From Candidatus Zixiibacteriota bacterium (GTDB taxonomy: Bacteria; Zixibacteria; MSB-5A5; DSPP01), in the NCBI GenBank assembly GCA_022614805.1, contig JAKEHY010000019.1, forward strand, positions 43,918 through 107,917: 64,000 bases of DNA, given 5' to 3'. Position 1 is the stretch's first letter. Each line of letters opens with the position of its first letter. The notes below the pieces were generated by a model, which did no database searches, had not been told where the DNA came from, and saw nothing but the letters and a program-made list of their open reading frames with translations. This document shows positions 45,041-53,528 of the stretch, piece by piece. The position numbers were made by a program, and so were the translations under genes.

Positions 45041-46203
45041 TTTATATAGAACCAGTCCAGTTGCGGAGTGGAAAGAAACTCCGCTCCGTTCTGCGTGACC
45101 AACAGGTCTTCTTCGAGTGAAACCCATCCCGCGCCGGGGATTTGCACTTCCAGTTCGAGAGTGAACACGTTGCCCGCTTCCACTTTTCCATACGGGGTTT
45201 GCCCATACCGCTCCCAACGGGGGCCCAAAAGGGTTCCGCCGTCGTGCACGGCCCGGCCTAACTGATGCCCCAAGGCGTGCTGGTAGTCCGGAAAGCCGTG
45301 GCTTTTTATCACCGTGCGGGCCATATCATCGATTTCAGCGCCGACCGCGCCGGGCTTGAGGGCATCCTTGGCTTTAAGAATTGTGTCTTTCACGGCTTCA
45401 AACCCCTTTTTGACCGGCGGGGGAGGTTCTTTCTCCCCGGTTCGCAAAAAGTAGGCGAGACGCTGGATGTCGGAGCAGTAGCCATCCAACCGGTGGCCAA
45501 AGTCGATGTGGAAAATGTCGCCCGGCTCCAGTCTGGCATCGGTTGGCCCGACGTGGCCAACCGGGGATTTGTCGCCGTGAGTAATGATGGGGGCGAAGGA
45601 TTTGGCAGCGCCATAGGCTTTGCTCCGGTCGGCCACAAAGCCGTCCACCTCCTTTTCGGTGACCCCGGTTTTGAGCCAGCCCAAAAGCTCCTGCCAGATT
45701 TTTTCGGTGATTTTTATCGCCGCTTTGATTTTGGCCACTTCGGCCGTCCGCTTGCGACCGCGCAAAGCAGAAATTACCGGGTCGGCGGAAATCAGCCGGT
45801 TGCGGTAGGGAGTGGCTTGCAGTGCCTTCTCCAGAAGCAAAAACATCCCGTAGGTCAGCCCGTCCGAGAGGTTGTTATCGGGAGAGTAGTTGATGGCAAT
45901 CGTTTTCGGGTCGAGCCGCTTCAACTCTTCGAGTAAAAACGGCGCAAAATCCTGATGGTAGCCGATGATTTTGTCGTACACCCCCATCCGCTTGAAATTT
46001 TCGGTGTCGTAGTGACCCATTATGGCGATTTTATCGCCACGCGCGGAGACCAGAAAAGCGGCCTGCCAGACAATCATTGAATTTCCAAAGTAGTCGTAGG
46101 CCGGGTCGGGGACGACGTCCGTTTCGCGCACGAAAGTGAGCCACAAATCGATTTTCTTCTCTTTCAGGATTTCGACGGCCTGGGCCAATTTTTCGGCAAT
46201 CAC
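45037..46203 (-). CDS. M24-family metallopeptidase (Xaa-Pro aminopeptidase-like)
   Basis: This 388-residue protein is counted from GTG 46203, preceded by GGGAGGAG; a TTG lies four codons upstream. The N-terminal creatinase-like domain (about 1-160) is followed by the pita-bread domain. Its metal ligands fit 'FHIDFGHRLDGYCSDIQR' (two Asp), 'HALGHQLGRA' (His), 'LELEVQIPG' (Glu) and 'SLEEDLLVT' (Glu). It should be a cytoplasmic two-metal peptidase removing N-terminal residues before proline. It overlaps the prenyltransferase gene, with no evident functional link. Confidence 0.85.
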   Translation of the reverse strand: MIAEKLAQAVEILKEKKIDLWLTFVRETDVVPDPAYDYFGNSMIVWQAAFLVSARGDKIAIMGHYDTENFKRMGVYDKIIGYHQDFAPFLLEELKRLDPKTIAINYSPDNNLSDGLTYGMFLLLEKALQATPYRNRLISADPVISALRGRKRTAEVAKIKAAIKITEKIWQELLGWLKTGVTEKEVDGFVADRSKAYGAAKSFAPIITHGDKSPVGHVGPTDARLEPGDIFHIDFGHRLDGYCSDIQRLAYFLRTGEKEPPPPVKKGFEAVKDTILKAKDALKPGAVGAEIDDMARTVIKSHGFPDYQHALGHQLGRAVHDGGTLLGPRWERYGQTPYGKVEAGNVFTLELEVQIPGAGWVSLEEDLLVTQNGAEFLSTPQLDWFYIK

Positions 46204-46345
46204 AACTCCTCCCAAGAGATGTCCGGCAAACCGATTTTCATATCCGGCGAATTTAGGTTATATTCGCTCCCTTAACAAGGAGAAAAATGCAACCGGAAGC
46301 TGAAAATCACGTAGTAAAAAATCAAATGGTTTCCGATTTCATGAT

Positions 46346-46374
46346 AGGGGTTTGATTAATCAAACCCCTACGGG
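46346..46374. repeat. Perfect 24-base palindrome with ACGGG tail
   Basis: AGGGGTTTGATT and AATCAAACCCCT are exact reverse complements at 46346-46357 and 46358-46369, followed by ACGGG. It lies just before the ABC transporter gene and is the clean form of the degenerate copy at 12598-12619. It could act as a protein-binding site or simply be a mobile hairpin. Confidence 0.65.
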
Positions 46375-46388
46375 AAACCGATGAGCAA

Positions 46389-47300
46389 ATGGTTGAAGTT
46401 TTTCTAAAAATCGATTCGATTTGCAAAAGTTTCGGCGCCTTCAAGGCCGTCGACGGGCTGTCGTTGGAAGTTCCGGCCGGGTCGGTCTATGGCATATTGG
46501 GGCCGAACGGCGCCGGCAAGACCACCACCATCCGGATGCTTTTGAACATCATCGCCCCGGATTCCGGCAAAATTGAAATCGGCGGCAGGCCGTTTTCCGA
46601 AGAGTTGAAAAAGCAGGTCGGTTATCTGCCGGAGGAACGGGGGATTTTCAAAAAAATGAAAATCCTCGACTTATTGGGTTACTTCGGCGAATTGAAGGGG
46701 CTTTCATCCAAAGAAGCCAAGCAGCGGGGAACGGAATGGGCGGAACGGCTGGGGTTAAAAGATTGGCTGAAGAAAAAGGGGGAAGAGCTTTCCAAGGGAA
46801 TGCAGCAGAAGATTCAGTTTGTCTGCACAATTTTGCACGAGCCGAAGCTTTTGATTTTGGACGAGCCGTTCTCCGGCCTGGACCCCATCAGCATGGATTT
46901 ATTGAAGGATACCATCCTCGAACTGAAATCCAAGGGGTCGACGATTCTTTTTTCCACCCACCAAATGGACAGCGCCGAGCGGCTCTGTGAATATATCTGC
47001 TTAATCAATCGGGGAAAAAAGGTGTTGGATGGGCGGCTGTCGGAGGTGAAAAGGGGGTTCGGCAAATCCTCCCTTGCAGTTTCGGTGGAAGGGGATTCCT
47101 CCTACTTATCGAGTCTGCCCGGGGTGGCCCGAGTGGACGATTACGGCACCTATAAGGAGATTCGACTGGCCAACGGGGGAAATCCTCAAAAGCTCTTGCA
47201 GGAAATTTCTGCCCGGAGCGCGGTGCACCGCTTCGAGCTGATGGAGCCTTCCCTGCACAACATTTTCATCGAGGCGGTCCGGGCATCGGAGGGGAAATGA
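46389..47300 (+). CDS. ABC transporter ATP-binding protein (NatA/ABC-2 type)
   Basis: This 303-residue protein has Walker A GPNGAGKTTT (about 37-46). The signature ELSKGMQQKIQF replaces the standard LSGGQ with LSKGM, as in NatA-like ATPases. Walker B/D-loop is LLILDEPFSGLDP and the switch His is in 'STHQMDSAERL'. The C-terminal 80 residues form a regulatory extension. It overlaps the permease gene by 4 bp. The system probably exports sodium, a drug or a lipid-like compound; the substrate is unknown. Confidence 0.9.
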   Translation: MVEVFLKIDSICKSFGAFKAVDGLSLEVPAGSVYGILGPNGAGKTTTIRMLLNIIAPDSGKIEIGGRPFSEELKKQVGYLPEERGIFKKMKILDLLGYFGELKGLSSKEAKQRGTEWAERLGLKDWLKKKGEELSKGMQQKIQFVCTILHEPKLLILDEPFSGLDPISMDLLKDTILELKSKGSTILFSTHQMDSAERLCEYICLINRGKKVLDGRLSEVKRGFGKSSLAVSVEGDSSYLSSLPGVARVDDYGTYKEIRLANGGNPQKLLQEISARSAVHRFELMEPSLHNIFIEAVRASEGK

Positions 47301-48559
47301 GAAATTTGTGGGTGGTCACTAAGAAGGAATTTTTGGGGATGGTGAAAACCAAGGGGTTTGTCATCGGCATTTTTTTGGGGCCGCTCATTTTGGGAGCTTT
47401 TATGTTTCTGCCCGCTTTTCTGGCCCGCAAGTCGAAGGAGCCGCAACTGAAAATGGCAGTAATCGATAAATCCGGCTGGCTCTTCAACAAGTTGGACAGC
47501 GTCTTGGTCGACACCCTGCCGGACGGACAGAGAGCCTATATCCTTTCCCGGGAACCCTACCGCCCGCAAGCGTTCAAAGAGGACGAGAATAAACTCCGGG
47601 GGCGGGTTCTGAAAAAGAAACTGGATGCCTATCTGGTGATACCGGCCGGAGTCGATACCGGCGCCCCGCCGGAATATTATGCCCGGTCGGTGGGGAACGT
47701 AATAACCCAAAGCCGGCTGGAAAACCGGATTAATGACCTCTTGGTATCGAGGCGTCTGGAGGCCCAGGGGATTGTGGTGGGGAATTTGAAAAGTTTATTG
47801 AAGGAGACGGAAATCGAGCTCCGCCAGGTGACCGAAAAGGGGACGGCTAAAACCAGCTTCCTCACGGTGTATCTCACTTCCTTTTTTCTGGTCATGATTT
47901 TATTCACCACCGTTCTGGGATACGGGCAACATCTGGCCCGCTCCATCGTGGAGGAAAAAAACACCCGCATCATCGAGGTGCTCACCTCCTCGGCCACGCC
48001 GTTCCAACTGTTGATGGGAAAAACCATCGGGTTGGGGGGGGCGGCTTTGACCGCCGTTCTGGGAATGTTTCTTTTGGGTTTCCTTTTCGGCGCCCCCCTG
48101 GTACGAATACTTGAAATGGAAAACATCAAAAACGTTTTCAACCCGGTTCTATTGATCAATTTCGTCCTCTATCTTTTGCTTGGATACTTTCTTTTTATGA
48201 CCATCTTTACCATTTTGGGGGCCATCTCCAACTCAGACCAGGAAGTCCAGAGCATGGTGGCGCCGATTGTCTGGATGATGATTCTCCCGATCATCATCGG
48301 TTTTCTGGTGGCGCAGAACCCCAACGCCGGCTGGATTACCGTCCTTTCCCTTATCCCCTTCTTCACCCCCACCTTGATGGTTATGCGGATTTCCTACCTG
48401 CCTCCTTCCTGGCCGGAGTTGGCGGCCAGCTACGCTATAATGTTCTTTTCGATTCTGGCGATGGGCTGGCTGGCCGCCAAGATTTATCGGGTGGGGATTT
48501 TGATGTACGGCAAGCGGCCGACTTTGCCGGAACTGGCGCGCTGGGTGCGCTATCGGTAA
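47297..48559 (+). CDS. ABC-2 type transporter permease (NatB-like)
   Basis: This 420-residue protein has a first membrane helix at about 20-40. A large extracytoplasmic domain follows (about 45-180), then five helices from about 190 to 400 with 'VEEKNTRIIEVLTSSATPFQ', the typical ABC-2 coupling segment. This is the NatB/LinB-like layout. It pairs with the ATPase encoded just upstream (4-bp overlap). It is separate from the second ABC module that begins 38 nt later. Confidence 0.88.
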   Translation: MRNLWVVTKKEFLGMVKTKGFVIGIFLGPLILGAFMFLPAFLARKSKEPQLKMAVIDKSGWLFNKLDSVLVDTLPDGQRAYILSREPYRPQAFKEDENKLRGRVLKKKLDAYLVIPAGVDTGAPPEYYARSVGNVITQSRLENRINDLLVSRRLEAQGIVVGNLKSLLKETEIELRQVTEKGTAKTSFLTVYLTSFFLVMILFTTVLGYGQHLARSIVEEKNTRIIEVLTSSATPFQLLMGKTIGLGGAALTAVLGMFLLGFLFGAPLVRILEMENIKNVFNPVLLINFVLYLLLGYFLFMTIFTILGAISNSDQEVQSMVAPIVWMMILPIIIGFLVAQNPNAGWITVLSLIPFFTPTLMVMRISYLPPSWPELAASYAIMFFSILAMGWLAAKIYRVGILMYGKRPTLPELARWVRYR

Positions 48560-48597
48560 TTCCGCGTCCTGACTTGACCTCCTCATTCGGAAACTGA

Positions 48598-49482
48598 ATG
48601 CAACTGGCCATTGAACAGGTCAGCAAACGATACAAAGGCAATCAGTGGGGCTTGCGTGAGTTCAGCCTGAATCTCTCGTCGGGTATCCTGGGACTTTTGG
48701 GACCGAACGGCGCCGGCAAATCTACCCTGATGCGCATTCTGGCAACCGTCACCAAACCGACTGCCGGAAGGGTAACCTGGAACGAAGTGGACATTCTCCG
48801 CTTTCCCGATGAAATCCGGCAAGTGTTGGGCTATCTCCCCCAGGATTTTGGAGTCTATCCAAACCTGAATTCGGTCGAGTTTTTGGAATATATGGCGGCG
48901 GTAAAAGGCATCGACCGCTCGCTGGCCCGCCGCCGTATCGAGGAGCTTTTGCAACTGGTCAATTTGAGGGAGTTCCGCAAGCGCCCGCTGGGAGGATTTT
49001 CAGGAGGGATGAAACAGCGCTTGGGAATAGCCCAGGCGCTTTTGAACGACCCCAAACTGTTAATCGTTGATGAGCCGACCGCCGGGTTGGACCCGGAGGA
49101 GCGGGTACGCTTCCGCAACTTGCTCTCCGAGCTTTCCGGTGAAAGAATAGTCATACTCTCCACCCATATCGTTTCCGATGTGGAGGCGGCCGCCACGCAC
49201 ATTGCCCTGATTTCGCACGGCAAACTATTGATGCACGCTGCTCCCGAAAAGTTACTCCAGGGAGTCGAAGGAAAGGTGTGGGAATGGGTGATTCCGAGTG
49301 AAAATCTCCCGACAGTAAAGCAAAAACATTTAATCAGCGGCACCATCCGCCGCTCCGATGGCCTTCATTTGCGGGTGGTGGCAGAGGCTTCTCCTGCCCC
49401 CGGGGCTCAACCGGTTTCACCCACGCTGGAAGACGCGTATCTTTATTTTATTTCCAGAAGCCGTACGGAAGAAGAGCGTTGA
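48598..49482 (+). CDS. ABC transporter ATP-binding protein, second module
   Basis: This 294-residue protein has Walker A GPNGAGKSTLMR (about 36-47), signature GFSGGMKQRLG, Walker B LLIVDEPTAGLDP and switch His in 'LSTHIVSDVEAA'. Its last 60 residues are a variable tail. The stop overlaps the permease start by 4 bp. The permease it serves is broken by a frameshift in this sequence, so the module may be non-functional in this genome or the break may be a sequence error. Confidence 0.9.
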   Translation: MQLAIEQVSKRYKGNQWGLREFSLNLSSGILGLLGPNGAGKSTLMRILATVTKPTAGRVTWNEVDILRFPDEIRQVLGYLPQDFGVYPNLNSVEFLEYMAAVKGIDRSLARRRIEELLQLVNLREFRKRPLGGFSGGMKQRLGIAQALLNDPKLLIVDEPTAGLDPEERVRFRNLLSELSGERIVILSTHIVSDVEAAATHIALISHGKLLMHAAPEKLLQGVEGKVWEWVIPSENLPTVKQKHLISGTIRRSDGLHLRVVAEASPAPGAQPVSPTLEDAYLYFISRSRTEEER

Positions 49483-50528
49483 GAACTTTCCACCTACTCT
49501 ATCACCTCGCCCGGGCTGATTTTTTGGAGCGGGTTCGGCGCTACAGTTTTTTGGTGACGGTGGCGGCGACCATTTATCTGGGATACGCCGTCAACGCCGG
49601 ATACGTAACGCTGAATCTGGATAAATACCGAGGCGTTTACAACTCCGCCTGGGTGGGGATTTTGATGACCCTTTCCACCACTTTTCTGGTTTCGGTGGTC
49701 GGATTTTACATCGTAAAAAACGCCATTGACCGGGACCGACAAACCCGGGTGGGGCAGATTCTGGCGGCCACTCCTCTTTCCAAACTTCAATACTGTTTGG
49801 GAAAATGGTTGAGCAATTTCGCCGTTTTGGCCGTTATCGTGCTGATTTTGGCGGCTGCCGGCGTGATTATGCAGCTTCTGCGAGGCGAGGCAGCCCATTT
49901 GGAATGGTGGCCGCTTTTGACTCCCTTTCTTTTGATAGCCCTGCCGGCGATGGCCGTGGTAGCGGCCCTGGCGGTCGCTTTTGAGTCCATTAGCTGGCTT
50001 TCCGGCGGTTTCGGCAATGTGGCCTACTTTTTCCTTTGGGCCTTTATGCTGATTTATCCGGTGGAATCCAAAAACCGCAACCTGGATTTGTTCGGCATCG
50101 GCTTTGTGGAGAGGGATTTGCGCGCGGCTGCCCGTGCGGAATTTCCGGACTACAACGGCAATTTTTCGTTGAACGCCGGCCCGCGTGATAACCGGGCTTA
50201 CCTGACCTTCGTCTGGAAAGGCATTGACTGGACTACACAAAAAGTCGCCGTTCGTTTCGTGTGGTATTTCGCTGCCATTTTTCTGGTTTTCATTGCAGCC
50301 CTGTTTTTCGACCGCTTTGACTCGGCGGCGGAACGGCAGGTACGAGCCCCGGCTTTACCCCAACCCATAGTAACATCCGGTTCCTCACAAGTGAGTTCAC
50401 AACCACTAACCGTTCATCTGACTCCTTTGCCAAAGGAAAGAGGTTATCGATTTAGTTTCACTTCGATTTTTCTGGCGGAATCAAAGCTGATGTTAAAGGG
50501 GCTGCGCTGGTGGTGGCTGGCGGGCTGA
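49479..50528 (+). CDS. ABC-2 permease, N-terminal part (frameshifted)
   Basis: This 349-residue frame has six hydrophobic segments, including 'TFLVSVVGFYIVKNAIDRDR' and a coupling helix 'RQTRVGQILAATPLSKLQY'. It ends in TGA in the middle of the predicted helix 'LRWWWLAG'. The rest of the helix and three or four more helices continue in another frame from 50510. One extra G in the 'gcgggct' run near 50520 would join the halves into a protein of about 525 residues. Start GTG/TTG-like at 49479 overlaps the ATPase stop. Confidence 0.8.
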   Translation: MRTFHLLYHLARADFLERVRRYSFLVTVAATIYLGYAVNAGYVTLNLDKYRGVYNSAWVGILMTLSTTFLVSVVGFYIVKNAIDRDRQTRVGQILAATPLSKLQYCLGKWLSNFAVLAVIVLILAAAGVIMQLLRGEAAHLEWWPLLTPFLLIALPAMAVVAALAVAFESISWLSGGFGNVAYFFLWAFMLIYPVESKNRNLDLFGIGFVERDLRAAARAEFPDYNGNFSLNAGPRDNRAYLTFVWKGIDWTTQKVAVRFVWYFAAIFLVFIAALFFDRFDSAAERQVRAPALPQPIVTSGSSQVSSQPLTVHLTPLPKERGYRFSFTSIFLAESKLMLKGLRWWWLAG

Positions 50529-51043
50529 TTCTCGCCGGTCTTTTGGCGCCGGTGGCTGCCGGTCGAGCTTTTATTCTGCCAATAAGCTGGCTTTGGCCCG
50601 TTTTGCTTTGGTCGCCAATGGGGGTTCGCGAAATACGAAATCAAACCAACCAGCTTTTCTTTTCCACCCCCTATCCTTTGCGGAGGCAATTGCCCGCGAT
50701 TTGGCTGGCCGGTGTTGCTGTCGCCGTATTGACCGGGGCAGGGGCCGGTCTGCGTTTCGTTTTTACCGGAGAGTGGCAAAACCTTTTCGCGTGGGCTTCG
50801 GGGGCCTTGCTTATTCCTTCCCTGGCTTTGGCCCTTGGAACATGGAGCGGCACCACCAAACTGTTTGAAGCAGTCTATACCGCCATCTGGTATATGGGCC
50901 CGATAAACGGAATTCCGGCGCTCGATTACACCGGGGCCACACCTCAATCCATCGCCGCTGGGATGCCGACGGTTTTTTTACTGATCTCCATTATTCTGCT
51001 CGGATTGGCGGTTCTCGGCCGGAAAAGGCACCTACAAGCCTGA
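50510..51043 (+). CDS. ABC-2 permease, C-terminal part (frameshifted)
   Basis: This 177-residue open frame carries the continuation of the interrupted helix ('AGGLILAGLLAPVAAGRAF') and about four further helices ('AIWLAGVAVAVLTGAGAG', 'LLISIILLGLAVLG'). The GTG at 50510 is not a natural start: no ribosome binding site precedes it, and it falls inside the upstream coding region. It is the missing half of the permease at 49479. The short HLQA terminus suggests a normal end. Confidence 0.75.
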   Translation: MVAGGLILAGLLAPVAAGRAFILPISWLWPVLLWSPMGVREIRNQTNQLFFSTPYPLRRQLPAIWLAGVAVAVLTGAGAGLRFVFTGEWQNLFAWASGALLIPSLALALGTWSGTTKLFEAVYTAIWYMGPINGIPALDYTGATPQSIAAGMPTVFLLISIILLGLAVLGRKRHLQA

Positions 51044-51145
51044 ACAAAGATTTTTAAATGTATCGGAATAACTCCCAACACCACTCCAAAAAAGAACGGG
51101 CGAACACAAGGTTCGTTCCTACGAGTTCTTGCTTAAAGTATTACT

Positions 51146-51889
51146 TCAATCACCCTTGCCCTGGCTGGGCAAGCCATCTTCGTCAACCAAAAGCTCATCC
51201 ATCTGCTCCAAAAAACGCAAAGAACTCTTATCCCCCAAAAGGTGGGCGCCCCGGCGGGCCTTGGTTTCGAGATATTTGCGGTTAAACTCGTTGGGTTGAA
51301 CAATAAGGGGAATTCGTTCCACCACGTTGATGCCCAAATCGGTCAACTGTTTGATTTTTTTGGGGTTGTTGGTCAAAAGTTTTATTGACCCGACTTTCAA
51401 GGAGGAAAGCATATGGGCGGCGATGCGATAGTCCCGTTCGTCTTCGCGAAAACCCAAAGCCCGGTTGGCGTCGAAGGTGTCCAGCCCTTCTTCCTGCAGG
51501 GCGTAGGCCTTGATTTTGTTGGACAGCCCGATGCCCCGCCCTTCCTGCCGGAGATAAAGCAGGATGCCGAAGTTTTGCTGGCCGATATAGCGGAAGGCCG
51601 CTTCCAGCTGTTCGCGGCAGTCGCAGCGAAGCGAACCGGCCACGTCGCCGGTCAGACATTCGGAATGCAAACGCACAGGCACATTCTCGGCGCCGTAAAC
51701 ATCCCCTGCCAGAAAAGCGGCGTGGTCCAAATTGTCAAAGTTGTTGTGAAAGGCGGCCACCTGAAATTGGCCGAATCGGGAGGGCAAATCCGCCATTGCC
51801 ACCAACCGGACGCAGAGGACCTCTTCGGGACAGACGTGTTTTTCGTTTTCGGACAGAATTTTTTTGACTCGTTCCTTGGAAAGAGGCAT
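51146..51889 (-). CDS. ribA: GTP cyclohydrolase II
   Basis: This 247-residue protein has the zinc cysteines C78, C89 and C91 in 'RLHSECLTGDVAGSLRCDC'. The catalytic 'LRQEGRGIGLSNKIKAY' and 'GLDTFDANRALGF' follow. It converts GTP to 2,5-diamino-6-ribosylamino-pyrimidinone phosphate with release of formate, the first step of riboflavin synthesis. It lacks a fused RibB domain. The start overlaps the stop of a creatininase-family gene by 1 nt (TAATG). No other rib gene is in view, so this copy may serve a different pathway. Confidence 0.93.
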   Translation of the reverse strand: MPLSKERVKKILSENEKHVCPEEVLCVRLVAMADLPSRFGQFQVAAFHNNFDNLDHAAFLAGDVYGAENVPVRLHSECLTGDVAGSLRCDCREQLEAAFRYIGQQNFGILLYLRQEGRGIGLSNKIKAYALQEEGLDTFDANRALGFREDERDYRIAAHMLSSLKVGSIKLLTNNPKKIKQLTDLGINVVERIPLIVQPNEFNRKYLETKARRGAHLLGDKSSLRFLEQMDELLVDEDGLPSQGKGD

Positions 51890-52611
51890 TAAATCGCCTC
51901 CCAGCGCTGGAAAACATCTTCGAGGTGAACGGCCACCTTCTCAATGGCTCCAAGAGCATACTTTTTGGCCTTGGCCAAATCAAAATCCAAATGCCCCTCC
52001 CCTTTCGTGTAGGTGATTATCGAGCCTGGATTGGGATAAGCTTCCAGACCCTCTTGGTGCAGGTAAATCATTTCCGGTTTGTAGCGCTCCTTTTTCACCA
52101 ACTCCGGCCAAAAGGCCAGAATGAAAGCGTTTTCATCCAAGGCGGCGTGTCCCCCCGACTCGCGATACACCTCCCGGCAGACCTCGGCCGCCAAAATCCA
52201 CCAATGCACCACGGCAATTTTCAACCCGGTGCGGTGGAATCCTTCCAATCCAACCTTGTTTAAGCTAGAACTGTTCCCGCCGTGGCCGTTCAAAATGACG
52301 ACTTTTCGGAATTTGTGGTCGGCGCAGGAATCCAGTATTTCGGAGAGGTAGGCCTCGAAGGCGGCCGGTTTGACGGTAAGGGAACCGGGATAGCCGTACA
52401 GCGAGCGGGTGAGACTGTAGGCAACGGCGGGCAAAACGACCGCTTTCAAGCGGTCGGCAATTTCCTCGGCGATTTTTTCCGGAATTAAAACGTCGGTCGC
52501 GAGCGAGGTGACGCCGTGGGCTTCGATAGTGCCGACCGGCAGAATCGCGGCATCCCGCCGGCCCGGAACGTTTTCGGAAAATTCCTGCCAGGTAAGGCGG
52601 GCCAGCTTCAT
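51889..52611 (-). CDS. Creatininase-family amidohydrolase
   Basis: This 240-residue protein has the metal-binding segment 'LPVGTIEAHGVTSLATD' (E30, H32, D40) and 'LNGHGGNSSSLN'. A later Glu lies in the 'GGHAALDENAF' region. Relatives include creatininase, the mycofactocin peptidase MftE and the archaeal deformylase ArfB, which acts on a product of GTP ring opening. Adjacency to GTP cyclohydrolase II makes the last comparison interesting. The gene is coupled to ribA (1-nt overlap) and to the DUF2064 gene (4-nt overlap). The exact substrate is unknown. Confidence 0.85.
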   Translation of the reverse strand: MKLARLTWQEFSENVPGRRDAAILPVGTIEAHGVTSLATDVLIPEKIAEEIADRLKAVVLPAVAYSLTRSLYGYPGSLTVKPAAFEAYLSEILDSCADHKFRKVVILNGHGGNSSSLNKVGLEGFHRTGLKIAVVHWWILAAEVCREVYRESGGHAALDENAFILAFWPELVKKERYKPEMIYLHQEGLEAYPNPGSIITYTKGEGHLDFDLAKAKKYALGAIEKVAVHLEDVFQRWEAI

Positions 52612-53342
52612 TCCGCCTTCAATACTCTGGCCAGCACGTCCTCGGTATGCTTCAGGCTTTTTTCATCCCCCGCCAGCCGCAACTGGTTGATGTCCCGCAC
52701 CAGAAATTCCAAATCGTCGGTGGTGTCCACGTCATACCACAGTTCCAGCTCTTCCCATTCCAGCCCGAGTTTTTTTAACCGTTCGACCGTTTCGCGGTAC
52801 ACCCCACCCGTCCCCCAGGGGATGTTTTCGAAAAGTTGGGGATGAAGTTTTTTCAGCCCCAAAAGATAGTAGCCGCCATCCAAGGTGGGGCCCAAAACGA
52901 CGTCTTTTTTGTGCAGCACTTTGAAGGCCCGGTCCAGGGTCTTTTTGGGCAGGCTGGGGCTGTCGATGCCGATGACGACGACTTCCTTATACCCTTCCTG
53001 AAAAACTTGCCGGAAGGTTTTTTCCAGCCGTTCTCCCAACTGCCGGCCGCGCTGGTCGATTAACACCAGTTTCTCCTTCAAAAATTCCCGTTTCTTTCCC
53101 TTAAGTTCGGCGGCGAAGCTGGTCAACAACTCGTTTAAGTGGACTTTGGGGCCGTTGGCCAGACAGGCAACGTACAGATGCCCCACTTCGGCGGAGAATG
53201 CCAAGTGCAGGGTGTCCAAAACGAAGGCTTGGTACAAATCCAGGGTGTCCCGGGCGGAAAGGTCTTGGTTCAAACGGGTTTTGACCTTCCCTTCCTCCGG
53301 TTCCCGGGCCAAAACCACCAATGCGCGTTCAGAATTGTTCAT
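52608..53342 (-). CDS. DUF2064/TIGR04282-type glycosyltransferase (nucleotidyltransferase fold)
   Basis: This 244-residue protein has 'VVLAREPEEGKVKTRL' at the N-terminus, then 'VVVIGIDSPSLPKKTLDRAF', 'VLGPTLDGGYYLLGLK' and 'YDVDTTDDLEFL'. These match the TIGR04282 family (GT-A/MobA-like fold, called arsenosugar-type transferases). The fold is shared with CofC-like nucleotidyltransferases. The gene is first in a tightly coupled run with creatininase and GTP cyclohydrolase II genes. The reaction cannot be assigned from sequence alone. Confidence 0.82.
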   Translation of the reverse strand: MNNSERALVVLAREPEEGKVKTRLNQDLSARDTLDLYQAFVLDTLHLAFSAEVGHLYVACLANGPKVHLNELLTSFAAELKGKKREFLKEKLVLIDQRGRQLGERLEKTFRQVFQEGYKEVVVIGIDSPSLPKKTLDRAFKVLHKKDVVLGPTLDGGYYLLGLKKLHPQLFENIPWGTGGVYRETVERLKKLGLEWEELELWYDVDTTDDLEFLVRDINQLRLAGDEKSLKHTEDVLARVLKAE

Positions 53343-53463
53343 AACCAGCCCGCCTTTAATCTAACGTCCCGGAAAGATAAATCAACCCCTTTCGGCGCCA
53401 GCGGCGAATTCAAAACAATCATCGAAAAACACCCCCTGCTCGCTCCAATGCATCGGGGCGAGC

Positions 53464-53484
53464 GTCCCCCTTATCAAGGGGGAC
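53464..53484. repeat. GTCCCCCTT/AAGGGGGAC hairpin
   Basis: A perfect 9-bp stem with loop ATC lies in the 186-bp space between the DUF2064 gene and the downstream anti-sigma gene. It is followed by 'aggaagaaaaa' on the plus strand. It may be a terminator for neither strand, as no T-run follows in either direction within a few bases. Confidence 0.5.
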
Positions 53485-53528
53485 AGGAAGAAAAAGTCGA
53501 ATAAAAATTGAGGATTGGAAATTAAAGT

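Noticed and set aside
50505..50530. Selenocysteine readthrough of the UGA ending the ABC permease
   Set aside because: Reading through the UGA gives no helix and no family match, while a one-base shift restores a normal membrane helix.
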